From assembly GCA_951813525.2 (NCBI GenBank), contig CATOTJ020000002.1:2294001-2358000 (forward strand): 64,000 nt of DNA, read 5' to 3'. Source of the stretch: Thermohalobaculum sp951813525 (GTDB lineage: Bacteria; Pseudomonadota; Alphaproteobacteria; Rhodobacterales; Rhodobacteraceae). Positions 43,268-52,172 of this stretch are shown one piece after another. The position numbers and the translations under genes are program-made. The notes under the pieces are model-generated. The model saw only the letters and a list, made by a program, of their open reading frames with translations. It did not search any database and was not told where the DNA came from. Every line of letters begins with the position of its first letter. Position 1 is the stretch's first letter.

Positions 43268-43402
43268 TCAGGCCGACAGGCTTTTGCGGCCCTTGGCACG
43301 GCGCCGGTTCAGCACCTTGCGGCCGTTGCGCGTCGCCATGCGGCTGCGAAAACCATGGCGCGCCTTGCGGACCCGGTTCGACGGTTGGAACGTGCGTTTC
43401 AT
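43268..43402 (-). CDS. rpmH: Ribosomal protein bL34
   Basis: A 44-aa L34 protein of the large ribosomal subunit. The sequence is near the family consensus: MKRTFQPSNRVRKARHGFRS, then RMATRNGRKVLNRRRAKGRK. ATG at 43402 is fixed by the conserved N-terminus. rnpA follows 14 nt after the stop. The 282-nt gap upstream should carry the promoter and is shared with the divergent TVP38-type gene. I did not see DnaA boxes there. Confidence 0.96.
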   Translation of the reverse strand: MKRTFQPSNRVRKARHGFRSRMATRNGRKVLNRRRAKGRKSLSA

Positions 43403-43684
43403 CGCGGTCACTCCCGGGCCTTGCCCGGCCCATTCCTCAGCGGCGCTGCCATCAGGCGCACCAATCATTCCGTTAAGAGAGCGGCGGATAACGTGGTGTG
43501 CGGGTCGAGTCAACGCCGCTGACACCCGAAGCGATCATGTTTTATCCGATTTGTTTCAGCAAAATCAGATCCCATCAATCGGGCGTGAACCCTATGGCGT
43601 TGTGCGTCAGGGTAGACAATATCATCGGGTAGATGCTGCTCTTGCCCGGCAAGATGCGCCCAAGTTCAAAAATAGGGGCTTTGC

Positions 43685-44410
43685 ATGGCCGAACAGGCGG
43701 CTACCGCGAACTGGAAACGATTTGGCCCGCTCGCCGTCATTGCGGTCGTCGCAGTGGCCGCATTCTTTCTGTTTCGCGACTATCTTAGTTTTTCAGCGTT
43801 CGCAGAACATTACGACACTCTGACCGGATGGCGCGATCGCAACTACGCCGTTGCGCTGATGGTTTTTGTGGCGATCTATGTGGCGGCGGTCGCAGTTTCC
43901 TTGCCAGGCGCTGTTTGGCTGACAATTGCGGGCGGTTTTCTGTTCGGCACCATCATCGGATCTGTCGCCGTTATCGCCGCTGCAACCGCTGGGGCCGTTC
44001 TGATTTTTCTGGCCGCACGCACTGCGTTGGGCGACACGCTCAGAAATGCTGCGGGCAGCTGGCTCGATAAAATGGAAAAAGGGTTTCAAAGCGGGGAGGT
44101 CAGCTATCTGCTGATCATGCGACTGATCCCGTTTGTACCATTCTTCGTTGCAAATGTTGCCCCCGCGTTCCTCGGTGCTCGGCTGTTTACATTTCTGTGG
44201 ACCACCTTTGTCGGCATAATTCCGGGAACGGTGGTCTATATCTCGATCGGTTCGGGTCTCGGCGAGCAGCTTTCGCGGGGCGAAGCGCCGGATCTCGGCG
44301 TCATTTTCGAATGGCACGTTCTCGGGCCGCTTCTCGGTTTGGCGGCGCTTTCGGCGCTGCCGCTCCTGCTGAAAGGCCGCGCGGTTTCAGGTGGAGCTTC
44401 TGATGAGTGA
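43685..44410 (+). CDS. TVP38/TMEM64 family membrane protein
   Basis: A 241-aa inner-membrane protein of the TVP38/TMEM64 (VTT/SNARE-associated) family with about six helices. The family motif region is AVSLPGAVWLTIAGGFLFGT with a G-x-x-x-G helix. The second motif is LLIMRLIPFVPFFVANVAPA, followed by FLGARLFTFLWTTFVGIIPG. The function of bacterial members is unsettled. The flavin disulfide-reductase gene starts 8 nt before its stop, a pairing seen often in proteobacteria. Confidence 0.88.
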   Translation: MAEQAATANWKRFGPLAVIAVVAVAAFFLFRDYLSFSAFAEHYDTLTGWRDRNYAVALMVFVAIYVAAVAVSLPGAVWLTIAGGFLFGTIIGSVAVIAAATAGAVLIFLAARTALGDTLRNAAGSWLDKMEKGFQSGEVSYLLIMRLIPFVPFFVANVAPAFLGARLFTFLWTTFVGIIPGTVVYISIGSGLGEQLSRGEAPDLGVIFEWHVLGPLLGLAALSALPLLLKGRAVSGGASDE

Positions 44411-45827
44411 CGTGTTGACGCCCGATCTTTGCATCATCGGCGCAGGTTCCGGCGGGCTATCGGTTGCCGCAGGCGCGGTGCAGATGGGCGCATCTGTCGT
44501 TTTGGTCGAGGGTCACAAGATGGGCGGCGACTGCCTGAACTACGGCTGTGTCCCGTCCAAGGCATTGATCGCCGCGGCCACGGCCGCGCAAACTTGGCGC
44601 AGCGCCTCCAAATTCGGCATCACCCAAGCCGAGCCCGATGTCGATTATGCAGCGGCAATGGAACATGTGCAGGGCGTCATCAACCAAATCGAACCCCACG
44701 ACTCCCCGGAGCGCTTCGAGGGCTTGGGCGTCAAGGTCATCCGAGCCTGGGGCAGCTTTGTCGGCCCGCGCGAGGTCGAGGCCGGAAACCACCGCATACG
44801 CGCCCGGCGCTTTGTAATCGCCACCGGATCAACGGCGGCGGTCCCACCCATCGACGGCCTGGACCGGACACCCTTCCTGACCAATGAAACGCTATGGGAA
44901 AACCGAAAGCTGCCGGGTCATCTGATCGTGATCGGCGGCGGTCCGATTGGGATGGAGATGGCCCAGGCCCATCGCCGCCTGGGATCGGAGGTAACGGTTC
45001 TCGAAATGGACCGGGCCTTAGGCGGCGACGACCCACAAGTGACGGCTGTAGCACTGGATCAAATCCGGTCCGAGGGCGTCAATATTCGCGAGGGGGCCGC
45101 GGTTGCCTCCGTTACCGGCGATGAAGGCAACATTACCGTGCGCCTAAGCGACCGCAGCGGCGTCACGGGGACCCACTTATTGGTGGCGACGGGGCGGCGT
45201 GCCAATCTTCAACGCCTTAATCTTGGCGATGGCGAGATCGTGCACGACAATCGCGGCATCACAGTAACGAAAGGGCTGCGGTCGGTTTCGAATTCCCGCG
45301 TCTACGCCATTGGCGATGTCGCCGGCGGACCGCAATTTACCCATGTCGCGAACTATCACGCGGGCCTGGTCATCCGGTCGGCGCTGTTCCGGCTCCCGGT
45401 CAAGGTCAATCACGATATCATCCCGCATGTCACCTATCTCGATCCAGAGATCGCTCATGTCGGCCTGACCGAGCAGACTGCCCGCGAACAACATGGTGAC
45501 GTGGTCGAGATCGCCCGCTTTGGTTTGGACGAAAACGACCGGGCGAGGGCCGAGCGGCGAACGGACGGCTTCGTCAAGGCCGTGATCGGCAAGCGAGGCC
45601 GTATCCTCGGTTGCTCCATTGTCGGACCCCATGCCGGCGATCTGATCCAGCCTTGGTCACTGGCCGTCTATAAAGGCCTGAAGGTCGGCGACATGGCCGG
45701 TCATATCGTGCCTTACCCGACCCGCGGTGAGGTCTCCAAGCGGGCGGCGGGCGCCTACTATACCCCGCGCCTCTTCGAAAGCCCGCGGGTGAAATGGATC
45801 GTTCGCCTGCTTGCGCGTCTGGGTTGA
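44403..45827 (+). CDS. FAD-dependent pyridine nucleotide-disulfide oxidoreductase, MerA-like
   Basis: A 474-aa flavoprotein disulfide reductase related to mercuric reductase and dihydrolipoamide dehydrogenase. FAD motif: LCIIGAGSGGLSVAAGAVQM; redox-active disulfide: GGDCLNYGCVPSKALI; NAD motif: LIVIGGGPIGMEMAQAHRRL; second FAD motif: VYAIGDVAGGPQFTHVANYH. The C-terminal dimerisation domain carries PHVTYLDPEIAHVGLTE, but the usual HAHPT signature is replaced by HIVPYPTRGEVSKRAA. No heavy-metal domain or terminal CC pair is present, so it is not a true MerA. The substrate is unknown. It overlaps the TVP38-type gene by 8 nt. Confidence 0.88.
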   Translation: MSDVLTPDLCIIGAGSGGLSVAAGAVQMGASVVLVEGHKMGGDCLNYGCVPSKALIAAATAAQTWRSASKFGITQAEPDVDYAAAMEHVQGVINQIEPHDSPERFEGLGVKVIRAWGSFVGPREVEAGNHRIRARRFVIATGSTAAVPPIDGLDRTPFLTNETLWENRKLPGHLIVIGGGPIGMEMAQAHRRLGSEVTVLEMDRALGGDDPQVTAVALDQIRSEGVNIREGAAVASVTGDEGNITVRLSDRSGVTGTHLLVATGRRANLQRLNLGDGEIVHDNRGITVTKGLRSVSNSRVYAIGDVAGGPQFTHVANYHAGLVIRSALFRLPVKVNHDIIPHVTYLDPEIAHVGLTEQTAREQHGDVVEIARFGLDENDRARAERRTDGFVKAVIGKRGRILGCSIVGPHAGDLIQPWSLAVYKGLKVGDMAGHIVPYPTRGEVSKRAAGAYYTPRLFESPRVKWIVRLLARLG

Positions 45828-45883
45828 CGGGCTGTATCGTGCCTTTCGGCTATGGTCAGGCGGGTTAGGATCGGAACACGGAC

Positions 45884-47287
45884 ATGAGATTGCTTCGCAG
45901 CCTGTCAGGGCGCCTGCTGATCGTGACGGTCCTGGTCGTCATGCTGGCAGAGGTTGCGATCTTCGTGCCATCGATTGCCCAGTTTCGCCAAACCTATCTT
46001 CTGGAGCGGGTTCACCGGGCTGAAATTGCCGCGCTAACCGTCCTGGCCGCGCCGAACGGCATGGTCAGCCGCGACCTGCAATCCATGCTGATCCAGCGCG
46101 CCGAAGTGCTAAACGTGGTCGTCCACCGCAATGGCGCCCGCGAAATGGTTCTGTCCGGCCCGGATCTGACGCCCCTGACGAACAGTTACGATCTGCGCGA
46201 TCCTGCCTTTACCGATCTGATCTTCGATGCAATGACCCGCATTATCGACACCGATGGCGGTATCATCCGCGTCATCGCCTTCGCACCCGCCGATATGGGA
46301 ACCGAGATGGAGATTACGCTCGAAAGCGCTCCGCTCGCCGCCGCGATGCGGGCCTATGCCCTGAAAATCCTCTATCTCAGCCTCGCAATCTCCATCGCCA
46401 CTGCGATCATGGTGTTCTTTGCTGTCCGCCGCGCCGTCGTGCGCCCAGTCACAAAGCTGATCGAGAATGTTCAATATTTCTCCGAAAACCCCGAGGACGC
46501 CAATCGCATCATCGAACCACGCAGCCGTCTGGGCGAAATCGCCGAGGCCGAGCGCGCCCTGGCCGATATGCAGCGCGACGTGCGCGCGGCACTGACCGCA
46601 CGCGCACGCCTTGCATCGCTGGGCGAGGCTGTCGCCAAAATCAGCCATGACCTGCGCAATATCCTCGGCACCACTCAATTGATGGCCGACAGACTTGAAA
46701 TGAGCCGCGATCCCATCGTTGCCCGCACCGCGCCCAAGCTGATCGGTTCGCTGGACCGTGCAATCCGCCTTTGCCAGTCGACGCTGACCTATGGCAAGGC
46801 CGAGGAAGCCCCGCCCGAACCGCGCGCCGTTGCCCTCGGCGAATTGGCCGAAGAGGTTTGCGAAGGCCTAGGTCTGACGGAAGGCGCAACGCGGATTGTC
46901 TGCCTGGTCGATATCGATCCCGACCTGGTGGTCGAGGCGGACCCGGAGCGACTCTATCGCGTACTCGCCAATCTCGCCCGCAATGCTGCCGAAGCGATCC
47001 GGTCTTCGGGCAAGCCCGGCAGGCTGACCATCGCCGCCGACGAAATCGATGGCCGGATCGAAATTCGCATCATCGACACCGGTCCCGGCCTGCCTGCAAA
47101 GGCGAAAGAACACCTTTTCCAACCCTTCCGCGGCGCCACCCGGCCCGGCGGAACCGGCCTCGGCCTCGCCATCGCCCAGGAACTGGTGACAGCACATGGC
47201 GGCACGCTGACATTGGTCAGCAGCACCACCGCAGGCACCGAGTTTCGCATCGACATGCCGGCCCACGCCGCCGCCGCCGCCGCTTAG
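45884..47287 (+). CDS. Sensor histidine kinase
   Basis: A 467-aa membrane sensor kinase. One helix lies near the N-terminus (LLIVTVLVVMLAEVAIFVPS). A periplasmic sensing region covers about residues 35-155, a second helix is ILYLSLAISIATAIMVFFAV, and a HAMP-like linker follows. The H-box is KISHDLRNILGTTQL (phospho-acceptor His), and the ATPase domain has NLARNAAEAI, DTGPGLPAKA and GGTGLGLAIAQEL. It ends in a run of eight alanines. No response regulator gene adjoins it, so its partner is elsewhere. A tRNA-Arg gene lies 74 nt downstream. Confidence 0.93.
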   Translation: MRLLRSLSGRLLIVTVLVVMLAEVAIFVPSIAQFRQTYLLERVHRAEIAALTVLAAPNGMVSRDLQSMLIQRAEVLNVVVHRNGAREMVLSGPDLTPLTNSYDLRDPAFTDLIFDAMTRIIDTDGGIIRVIAFAPADMGTEMEITLESAPLAAAMRAYALKILYLSLAISIATAIMVFFAVRRAVVRPVTKLIENVQYFSENPEDANRIIEPRSRLGEIAEAERALADMQRDVRAALTARARLASLGEAVAKISHDLRNILGTTQLMADRLEMSRDPIVARTAPKLIGSLDRAIRLCQSTLTYGKAEEAPPEPRAVALGELAEEVCEGLGLTEGATRIVCLVDIDPDLVVEADPERLYRVLANLARNAAEAIRSSGKPGRLTIAADEIDGRIEIRIIDTGPGLPAKAKEHLFQPFRGATRPGGTGLGLAIAQELVTAHGGTLTLVSSTTAGTEFRIDMPAHAAAAAA

Positions 47288-47361
47288 CCGGCACTCAACA
47301 AACCAGCTTGCAATCGAACGCCCAGAGGGCTAGATACCCGGCCTGCCCGTCAGGGCCGCGC

Positions 47362-47438
47362 GCGCCGATAGCTCAGCTGGATAGAGCACCAGACTACGAA
47401 TCTGGGGGTCGGGGGTTCGAATCCTCCTCGGCGCGCCA
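47362..47438 (+). tRNA. tRNA-Arg (anticodon ACG)
   Basis: Full cloverleaf: acceptor GCGCCGA/TCGGCGC, D-stem GCTC/GAGC, anticodon stem CCAGA/TCTGG with loop CTACGAA (ACG at 47396-47398), T-arm GGGGGTTCGAATCCTCC. The CCA end is encoded. ACG would be read as inosine-CG after deamination. Its 3' half is overlapped in antisense by the end of the serine recombinase gene, marking it as the likely attachment site of the adjacent island. Confidence 0.96.
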
Positions 47439-48767
47439 TTTCAATTTCCCCCTTTGAATCCCCCTTAAAGCCTTGAACGGTAAGGTCATTTCTGGGGTTC
47501 GAAACCCCTGATTCCGATAGTATGGAAGCCGCTCTGCAAACGCCAAACGCAGCACGAGTCGCTTCATATCCAATCGCCCGGAATCCCATATTTTCCAAGG
47601 GCTTGAGAGAAACGCCATAGCGGGTTCGAACAATTCGGCAAAGGTGTGCCTGGGTTGGCCTGCATTTTCGAGTTTCTCGGCAGCGATGAGTTTTTGACGC
47701 TCCAGCTTCTCGATTTTTGTTTCGTAGGCGCGAATGACTTTTGATGAACTGGATTCCACCACACGATCAAGCAGTTGGTCGATCTGCTTTTCGGTGTTGG
47801 CCAACTGACGCTTGAGAGATTTCTTAATCTCGGATGCCTGTGCGATGCGCTGGTCCCACGCGTCACGGAACATGGCTTTCGCCAGCTTGAAGAGCCCTTC
47901 CGTCGGCTGCATGGCTTTCAACACAGTCTCAAATTGTCCTTCGAGGTCATCCCGGCGGATCGTCTTTCGATAGCTGGTGCAGGATTTCGTGTGGCACTGA
48001 TAATACGGGTGACGTTTACCCGTCTTGCTGCGTGCCCAATACGCACTGAGCGGGTTGCAGCAATCACCGCACGTCACAAAGCCGCGCAGTGGGAAGTCCG
48101 TATTCAGGTCTTTGCGTGCAGGCGCGGTAGCGCCGCCATTCAGGCGGTCCTGGATGCGTTGATAGGTCTCTAAGCTGATCGAGGGCTCATGCTTTGCCTT
48201 GACCATGGAGAGGCCCCATGGCGCGTGATCAATGTACCCCGAATAAACGGGATGGGTCAGAATGTCTCTTGCGCGCTGATTGACGACATCCCCGTTCTTG
48301 TTGCGGGGGAATTCTGGAAATTTCGCGAAGTAGCGCATGACCTCGGCCTGGCTTTGCAAGCGGCCCGAGGCATAGCCCTCAAGAGCTTCTTGTATGATCG
48401 ATGCGATGGGTTCGTCGCGAACCAAAACTTTCCCACTGCCTTCACCCTTGACGAAGCGATAGCCCACAGGGACTGAAAATACCCAATAGCCGTTGCGCAT
48501 GCGCGATTTCATCCGGTTGAGGGTCTGTTCAGCATTCTTGCGGCGCTGGTGCTGGCTGACCGTTGCCATGATGTATTCCTGCAATTCACTGTCCGCATCA
48601 TCCGAAAAATCGATGCTGGGCGATTTCAGGACACCGCCTGCATGGGCAATGGCGTCACGCAATCCGATGTGAGCCTTCATCCCCCGCGCAAGGCGAGAGA
48701 TGTCGTCAATGATAACCACATGCGGGTGGTTCCGATTGCGTTGCAGAAATGCGATCATCGCATCCAT
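47394..48767 (-). pseudogene. Large serine recombinase, N-terminus removed by IS21
   Basis: The frame keeps the end of the resolvase domain (HVVIIDDISRLARGMKAHIG), the recombinase domain (YWVFSVPVGYRFVKGEGSGK, HPVYSGYIDHAPW), the zinc ribbon (FVTCGDCCNPLSAYW with CHTKSC) and a long coiled coil (about residues 300-375). The first 70-80 residues with the catalytic Ser and Arg are missing: the coding sequence meets the IS21 end exactly at its first methionine (48767). No matching N-terminal piece lies beyond the IS, so the 5' part is deleted. The last 14 codons read antisense through tRNA-Arg, consistent with integration in that tRNA. Confidence 0.8.
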
Positions 48768-48822
48768 TGTCAATCGGCATCCAAACGTGACCCCAGATCG
48801 GCGTTCAAAAGTGACCCCCCTG
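48768..48822 (+). repeat. IS21 end, first side, with two repeat units
   Basis: Terminal unit TGTCAATCGGCATCCAAACG then a second unit GATCGGCGTTCAAAAGTGAC followed by CCCCCTGG. Both units share an ATCGGC-x-CAAA-GTGACCCC core, and their counterparts lie inverted at 51166-51230. Confidence 0.75.
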
Positions 48823-48889
48823 GTGCTGAGCAGGCCGGGTCGCGTGGAGACCTCATTTATCAGAGCGCGGCCCGGCCTGCGCGGTTGAA

Positions 48890-49618
48890 TTAGGCGCGGT
48901 TCTTGAAGCGCCAGCTTTCGTTACCGGTCTCAACGATCTCGCAATGATGTGTGAGGCGATCGAGGAGTGCGGTGGTCATCTTCGCGTCGCCGAAGACGGT
49001 TGGCCATTCTCCGAATGCCAGGTTCGTTGTGACAATGACTGATGTGCACTCATAGAGTTTGCTGATCAGGTGGAACAGCAGCTGACCACCGGTCTGAGCG
49101 AATGGCAGATAGCCAAGCTCGTCCAGAATTAGGAAGTCGAGGCGTGATATCAACTCAGCTGTCCGTCCCTGGCGCTCGGCCCGCGCTTCGGCATCGAGTT
49201 TGTTCACCAGATCGACGACATTGAAGAAGCGCCCGCGGCGGCCCTGGCGGATGCAGGCTCGAGCGATACTGACGGAGAGATGGGTTTTGCCTGTGCCGGT
49301 TCCGCCGATGAGCACGAGATTGCGCTGATGGTCGAGGAAGTCGCCGGTGGCGAGGTCACGGATCAAGGTTTCGTTGACCTCGGCCGCTTCGAAGTCGAAT
49401 TCCTCCAGCTCCTTGGCCAGTGGCAGTTTCGCGATGGTCATCTGGTATTTGATTGAGCGCGCCAGCTTCTCGGAGATCTCGGCTGTCAGCAGATCGCCGA
49501 TAATCTGTTGTGGTTCGTGCTGGCGCTTGATCGCAGCCGTGATGATCTCGTCGTAAGCTGTCCGCATGCCGTAGAGCTTCAGTTGGCCCATGGCGTCCAG
49601 CACCTGTGTTCGTTCCAT
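48890..49618 (-). CDS. istB: IS21 helper ATPase IstB
   Basis: A 242-aa AAA+ ATPase that assists transposition by IstA. Walker A is LIGGTGTGKTHLSVSIARAC, Walker B is LDFLILDELGYLPFAQTGG, and a sensor region VIVTTNLAFGEWPTVFGDAK follows, with C-terminal RLTHHCEIVETGNESWRFK. Length and motifs are complete, so it looks functional. ATG at 49618 has GGAG upstream. The long istA frame runs 263 nt into it in another reading frame. Confidence 0.95.
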   Translation of the reverse strand: MERTQVLDAMGQLKLYGMRTAYDEIITAAIKRQHEPQQIIGDLLTAEISEKLARSIKYQMTIAKLPLAKELEEFDFEAAEVNETLIRDLATGDFLDHQRNLVLIGGTGTGKTHLSVSIARACIRQGRRGRFFNVVDLVNKLDAEARAERQGRTAELISRLDFLILDELGYLPFAQTGGQLLFHLISKLYECTSVIVTTNLAFGEWPTVFGDAKMTTALLDRLTHHCEIVETGNESWRFKNRA

Positions 49619-51116
49619 TCGTTGTTCTCCTCAGGCTGTCATACCGGTCACAATTGGCGGCTGGCTCGCAGGTCAGCCGCAATGCATCCGGTGTTGTGAT
49701 TGTCAGGGGTGGTGGCGGTTCGCGGCGACGGGCGAGAATGTTCAGGACCACGCTTGCGGAAGGGACATTCTGTGACAGGGCTTCTGCACAGGCCGCTTCC
49801 ACCGCCTCCAGCCCATCGGAGAGGATCGCGCCTAGAACCTCGACCATCTGGCGATCACCACCGGGCTGACGCTCCAGTTTACGCTGCACACGGCGTAACG
49901 ACGGCGGCAGCTCCCACTCCTTGAACGGCGCTCCGTTGCGCAGGGCGCCAGGTTTGCGCATCAGCACCGGAATGTAATGTAGCGGGTCATAGATCGCGTT
50001 ATCGCGCCCAAAAACACGGGTATGGCTGCCGACGATCTGCCCGTCTTGCCAGCATTCCAGGCGATCGGCATAGGCGCGGATCTCGACAGGTCGACCAACG
50101 GCCCGGGCATTTACCGAGTACTTGTTCTTGTCGAACCGTACGAGGCAGGTTTTGGAAACCGATGCAGGGACTGCATGAAAGCCGTCGAAGGAGCCGACAT
50201 ATGGGATCAAACTCGGCTGCTCTTCTTCGAACACCTCCCAGACCGTCTTGCCTGGAATGTCGGGGTGTTTGTTTGCCTTCGCATACACCAGGCACCGATC
50301 TGCCAACCAGGCATTCAGCTCTGCAAAGGATTTGAACCTCGGGCGCGGCACGAAGAAGCGTCTGCGCAGCACGCCAACCTGGTTCTCTACTTGCCCCTTC
50401 TCCCAGCCCGAGGCCGGGCTACAGGCAACGGGGTCAACCAGATAATGACCGCACATCTGCTGAAAGCGGCGGTTGTAAGCCCGACCCTTCCCGACGAAGA
50501 TCGCGTCCACCGCCGTCTTCATATTGTCGTAGATCCCGCGCGCACAAGCGCCGCCAAAGAACGCAAACGCCTTGTCGTGCGCATCGAACACCATCTCTTG
50601 GGTCTCGCGGGGATACGCGCGCACATACGGCATTCGGCTGAAGCTGAGGCGAACATGAGCGACTTTGACAGTCACTGTCACACCGTCCAGAATCACGACC
50701 TCATGGCTCCAGTCGAACTGGTAAGCTTCGCCCGGATCAAAGCTCAAGGGAACAAACGCGCTCGCCGATGCTGCCTGCGTTCTCTTTGACCAGTTGGATG
50801 CGTATCGCCGAACCGCATCATAGCCGCCGCCGTAACCATGGTTGCGCAACTCTTCGTAGATCCGGATCAGTGTAAGGCGTTCCCGCCTCGGCTGCTTGGC
50901 ATTTGCGGCCAGCATCTCGTCAAGTTCTGATCGCCATGGATCAATCTTCGGGCGAGGCTGTGTCGTGCGGTCATAGCTGAATTCGGTTGCGCCTGAACGC
51001 AGGACCTTGCGGACCGTATTCCTGGAAACCCGAAGCTCTCTGCAGATCTGCTTGATCGACTTGCCGTGAACAAAATGCGCCTGCCTGATCTTTGCGATCG
51101 TTTCCACAACCAACAT
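49356..51116 (-). CDS. istA: IS21 transposase IstA, frame running on into istB
   Basis: A 586-aa frame. It has a helix-turn-helix (KSIKQICRELRVSRNTVRKV) and the DDE core: YQFDWSHEVV (first Asp), ARGIYDNMKTAVDAIF (second Asp) and ENQVGVLRRRFF (Glu). The second half is typical up to PAANCDRYDSL near residue 495. After that the protein reads about 88 Arg/Thr-rich residues that are simply istB in another frame. A TGA one base out of frame lies at this point, directly before the istB Shine-Dalgarno. I infer that the natural stop was lost by a small indel; the catalytic part is intact. Confidence 0.88.
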   Translation of the reverse strand: MLVVETIAKIRQAHFVHGKSIKQICRELRVSRNTVRKVLRSGATEFSYDRTTQPRPKIDPWRSELDEMLAANAKQPRRERLTLIRIYEELRNHGYGGGYDAVRRYASNWSKRTQAASASAFVPLSFDPGEAYQFDWSHEVVILDGVTVTVKVAHVRLSFSRMPYVRAYPRETQEMVFDAHDKAFAFFGGACARGIYDNMKTAVDAIFVGKGRAYNRRFQQMCGHYLVDPVACSPASGWEKGQVENQVGVLRRRFFVPRPRFKSFAELNAWLADRCLVYAKANKHPDIPGKTVWEVFEEEQPSLIPYVGSFDGFHAVPASVSKTCLVRFDKNKYSVNARAVGRPVEIRAYADRLECWQDGQIVGSHTRVFGRDNAIYDPLHYIPVLMRKPGALRNGAPFKEWELPPSLRRVQRKLERQPGGDRQMVEVLGAILSDGLEAVEAACAEALSQNVPSASVVLNILARRREPPPPLTITTPDALRLTCEPAANCDRYDSLRRTTNGTNTGAGRHGPTEALRHADSLRRDHHGCDQAPARTTTDYRRSADSRDLREAGALNQIPDDHRETATGQGAGGIRLRSGRGQRNLDP

Positions 51117-51165
51117 CCCCTGATCGCTCCCTCACTCTTTTGAGGAAGCTTCTCGTACGAATTGT

Positions 51166-51230
51166 CAGGGGGGTCACTTTTGGGCGCCGATTACCCCAAC
51201 AAGGGGGTCAATCTTGCATGCCGATCCACA
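51166..51230 (-). repeat. IS21 end, second side, with two repeat units
   Basis: Read inward on the minus strand: TGTGGATCGGCATGCAAGAT, TGACCCCC, then GATTACC spacing and TCGGCGCCCAAAAGTGACCC CCCTG. It mirrors the other terminus with several mismatches. Confidence 0.75.
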
Positions 51231-51878
51231 ACAATAAGCTTCTACAGTTGTGGATGGCCGCTTTTCGGATCGGAGTACAATCCCGAGTATTATACTCGGA
51301 TGTCCGGTTAGTCCCCGATTGCCGACGTGCGTGTTGGGCTCGACTTCGCACGCGTGGCGAACGGCTGATCTGGTGAACCGGCGGGCTGCATCAAGCGCCG
51401 TGGCGAATGTCATCAGTGGAGCGTGCGTGCGATTGGGACACGTCCGCTTCCTGCGCATTGGTATCATTGCTGCAACGCGCAACGAACAACTACAATCCAC
51501 CAGTCGCAACGGATGTTGAGTCACGAACGGAGGTCTGGAAAAGGCTCGAAGTCGCCATCCAACCAACGATTGCCGACAGATGTGGTTTTGGCGGGCGCGC
51601 CGTTAGCCGACCCCAACGCCGTAGTCGAGCCTGTTCAACCCAAGGCTACGCCGGTGATTCTGCGCACACCTGATGACTTCGAGAGGTGGCTGAATGGATC
51701 AGCCGAATTCGCGACAGGCTTACTGCGCCATTGCCTGGAAATCGCGCTCTCCGGGGCCAAGGAATATGTCGGTTTTGTTGTCCGGCTTTTGAGGCAATGG
51801 CCATAGTGGCAGTTTAGTGGCTCGAAATCATTTCAATTCCGTAACCTGCTGAAAATATTGCTTCAATATGGGATTTAG
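51231..51878. other. Island remnant between IS21 and tRNA-Leu
   Basis: About 650 bases with no intact gene. Short overlapping frames on both strands lack start signals and family motifs. The only recognisable piece is a fragment of an SOS-response-associated peptidase (listed separately). The missing 5' end of the serine recombinase is not found here in any frame. The region reads as decayed island DNA. Confidence 0.5.
51579..51725 (+). pseudogene. Fragment of SOS-response-associated peptidase (YedK/SRAP)
   Basis: A stretch of about 49 codons reads LADPNAVVEPVQPKATPVIL followed by RTPDDFERWLNGSAEFATGL. This corresponds to the conserved C-terminal part of SRAP proteins (the family form is ...IHPKAMPVILTTPEE...WLTAP...). 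The His-containing 'xHPKAMP' is QPKATP here and the N-terminal catalytic Cys region is missing. It is embedded in a longer frame (51423-51806) that otherwise has no similarity. Clearly a remnant, not a working gene. Confidence 0.55.
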
Positions 51879-51965
<87 letters not shown>

Positions 51966-52172
51966 AGGTCACGTGAGCGGGGATTTAGCGGCGAGGTCTG
52001 GGATTGTCAACGCCGCTTCGGCCGGGATCGGGTGTGTTTGCGGAAACAAATTGCAGCCAGGGCCGAGGCGGATGTTAATTGATCGTTAGCCTGGACGGGG
52101 CGGGCGGATTTGCCGTATTGCCGGGACATGATCCTGGGCGTAGATTTCCCTAACAGTATGCGGAGAAATGCC

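Larger units (their letters stand above)
48768..51230 (-). mobile_element. Complete IS21-family insertion sequence
   Basis: About 2.46 kb bounded by TGTCAATCGGCATCCAA at 48768 and its imperfect inverse ATGCCGATCCACA ending at 51230. It contains istA and istB in the usual order. Each end carries a second internal repeat (GATCGGCG..CAAAAGTGACCCC type), typical of IS21 multiple transposase sites. Flanking bases (GCATCCAT and ACAATAAG) do not match, so no target duplication is visible. This agrees with a deletion next to the element. Confidence 0.85.

Noticed and set aside
43403..43684. Replication origin near rpmH
   Set aside because: rpmH-rnpA lie near oriC in some bacteria, but no DnaA-box cluster, dnaA or gidA/parAB genes are present here.
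47494..47508. Hairpin GGGGTTCGAAACCCC resembling a T-arm
   Set aside because: It lies inside the recombinase coding frame, is only a 6-bp stem with a 3-nt loop, and the rest of a tRNA is absent. Possible second attachment-like site, but there is no support.
47350..47598. 82-aa minus-strand frame covering tRNA-Arg
   Set aside because: This is the common spurious translation of the antisense of a tRNA gene; the tRNA explains the conservation.
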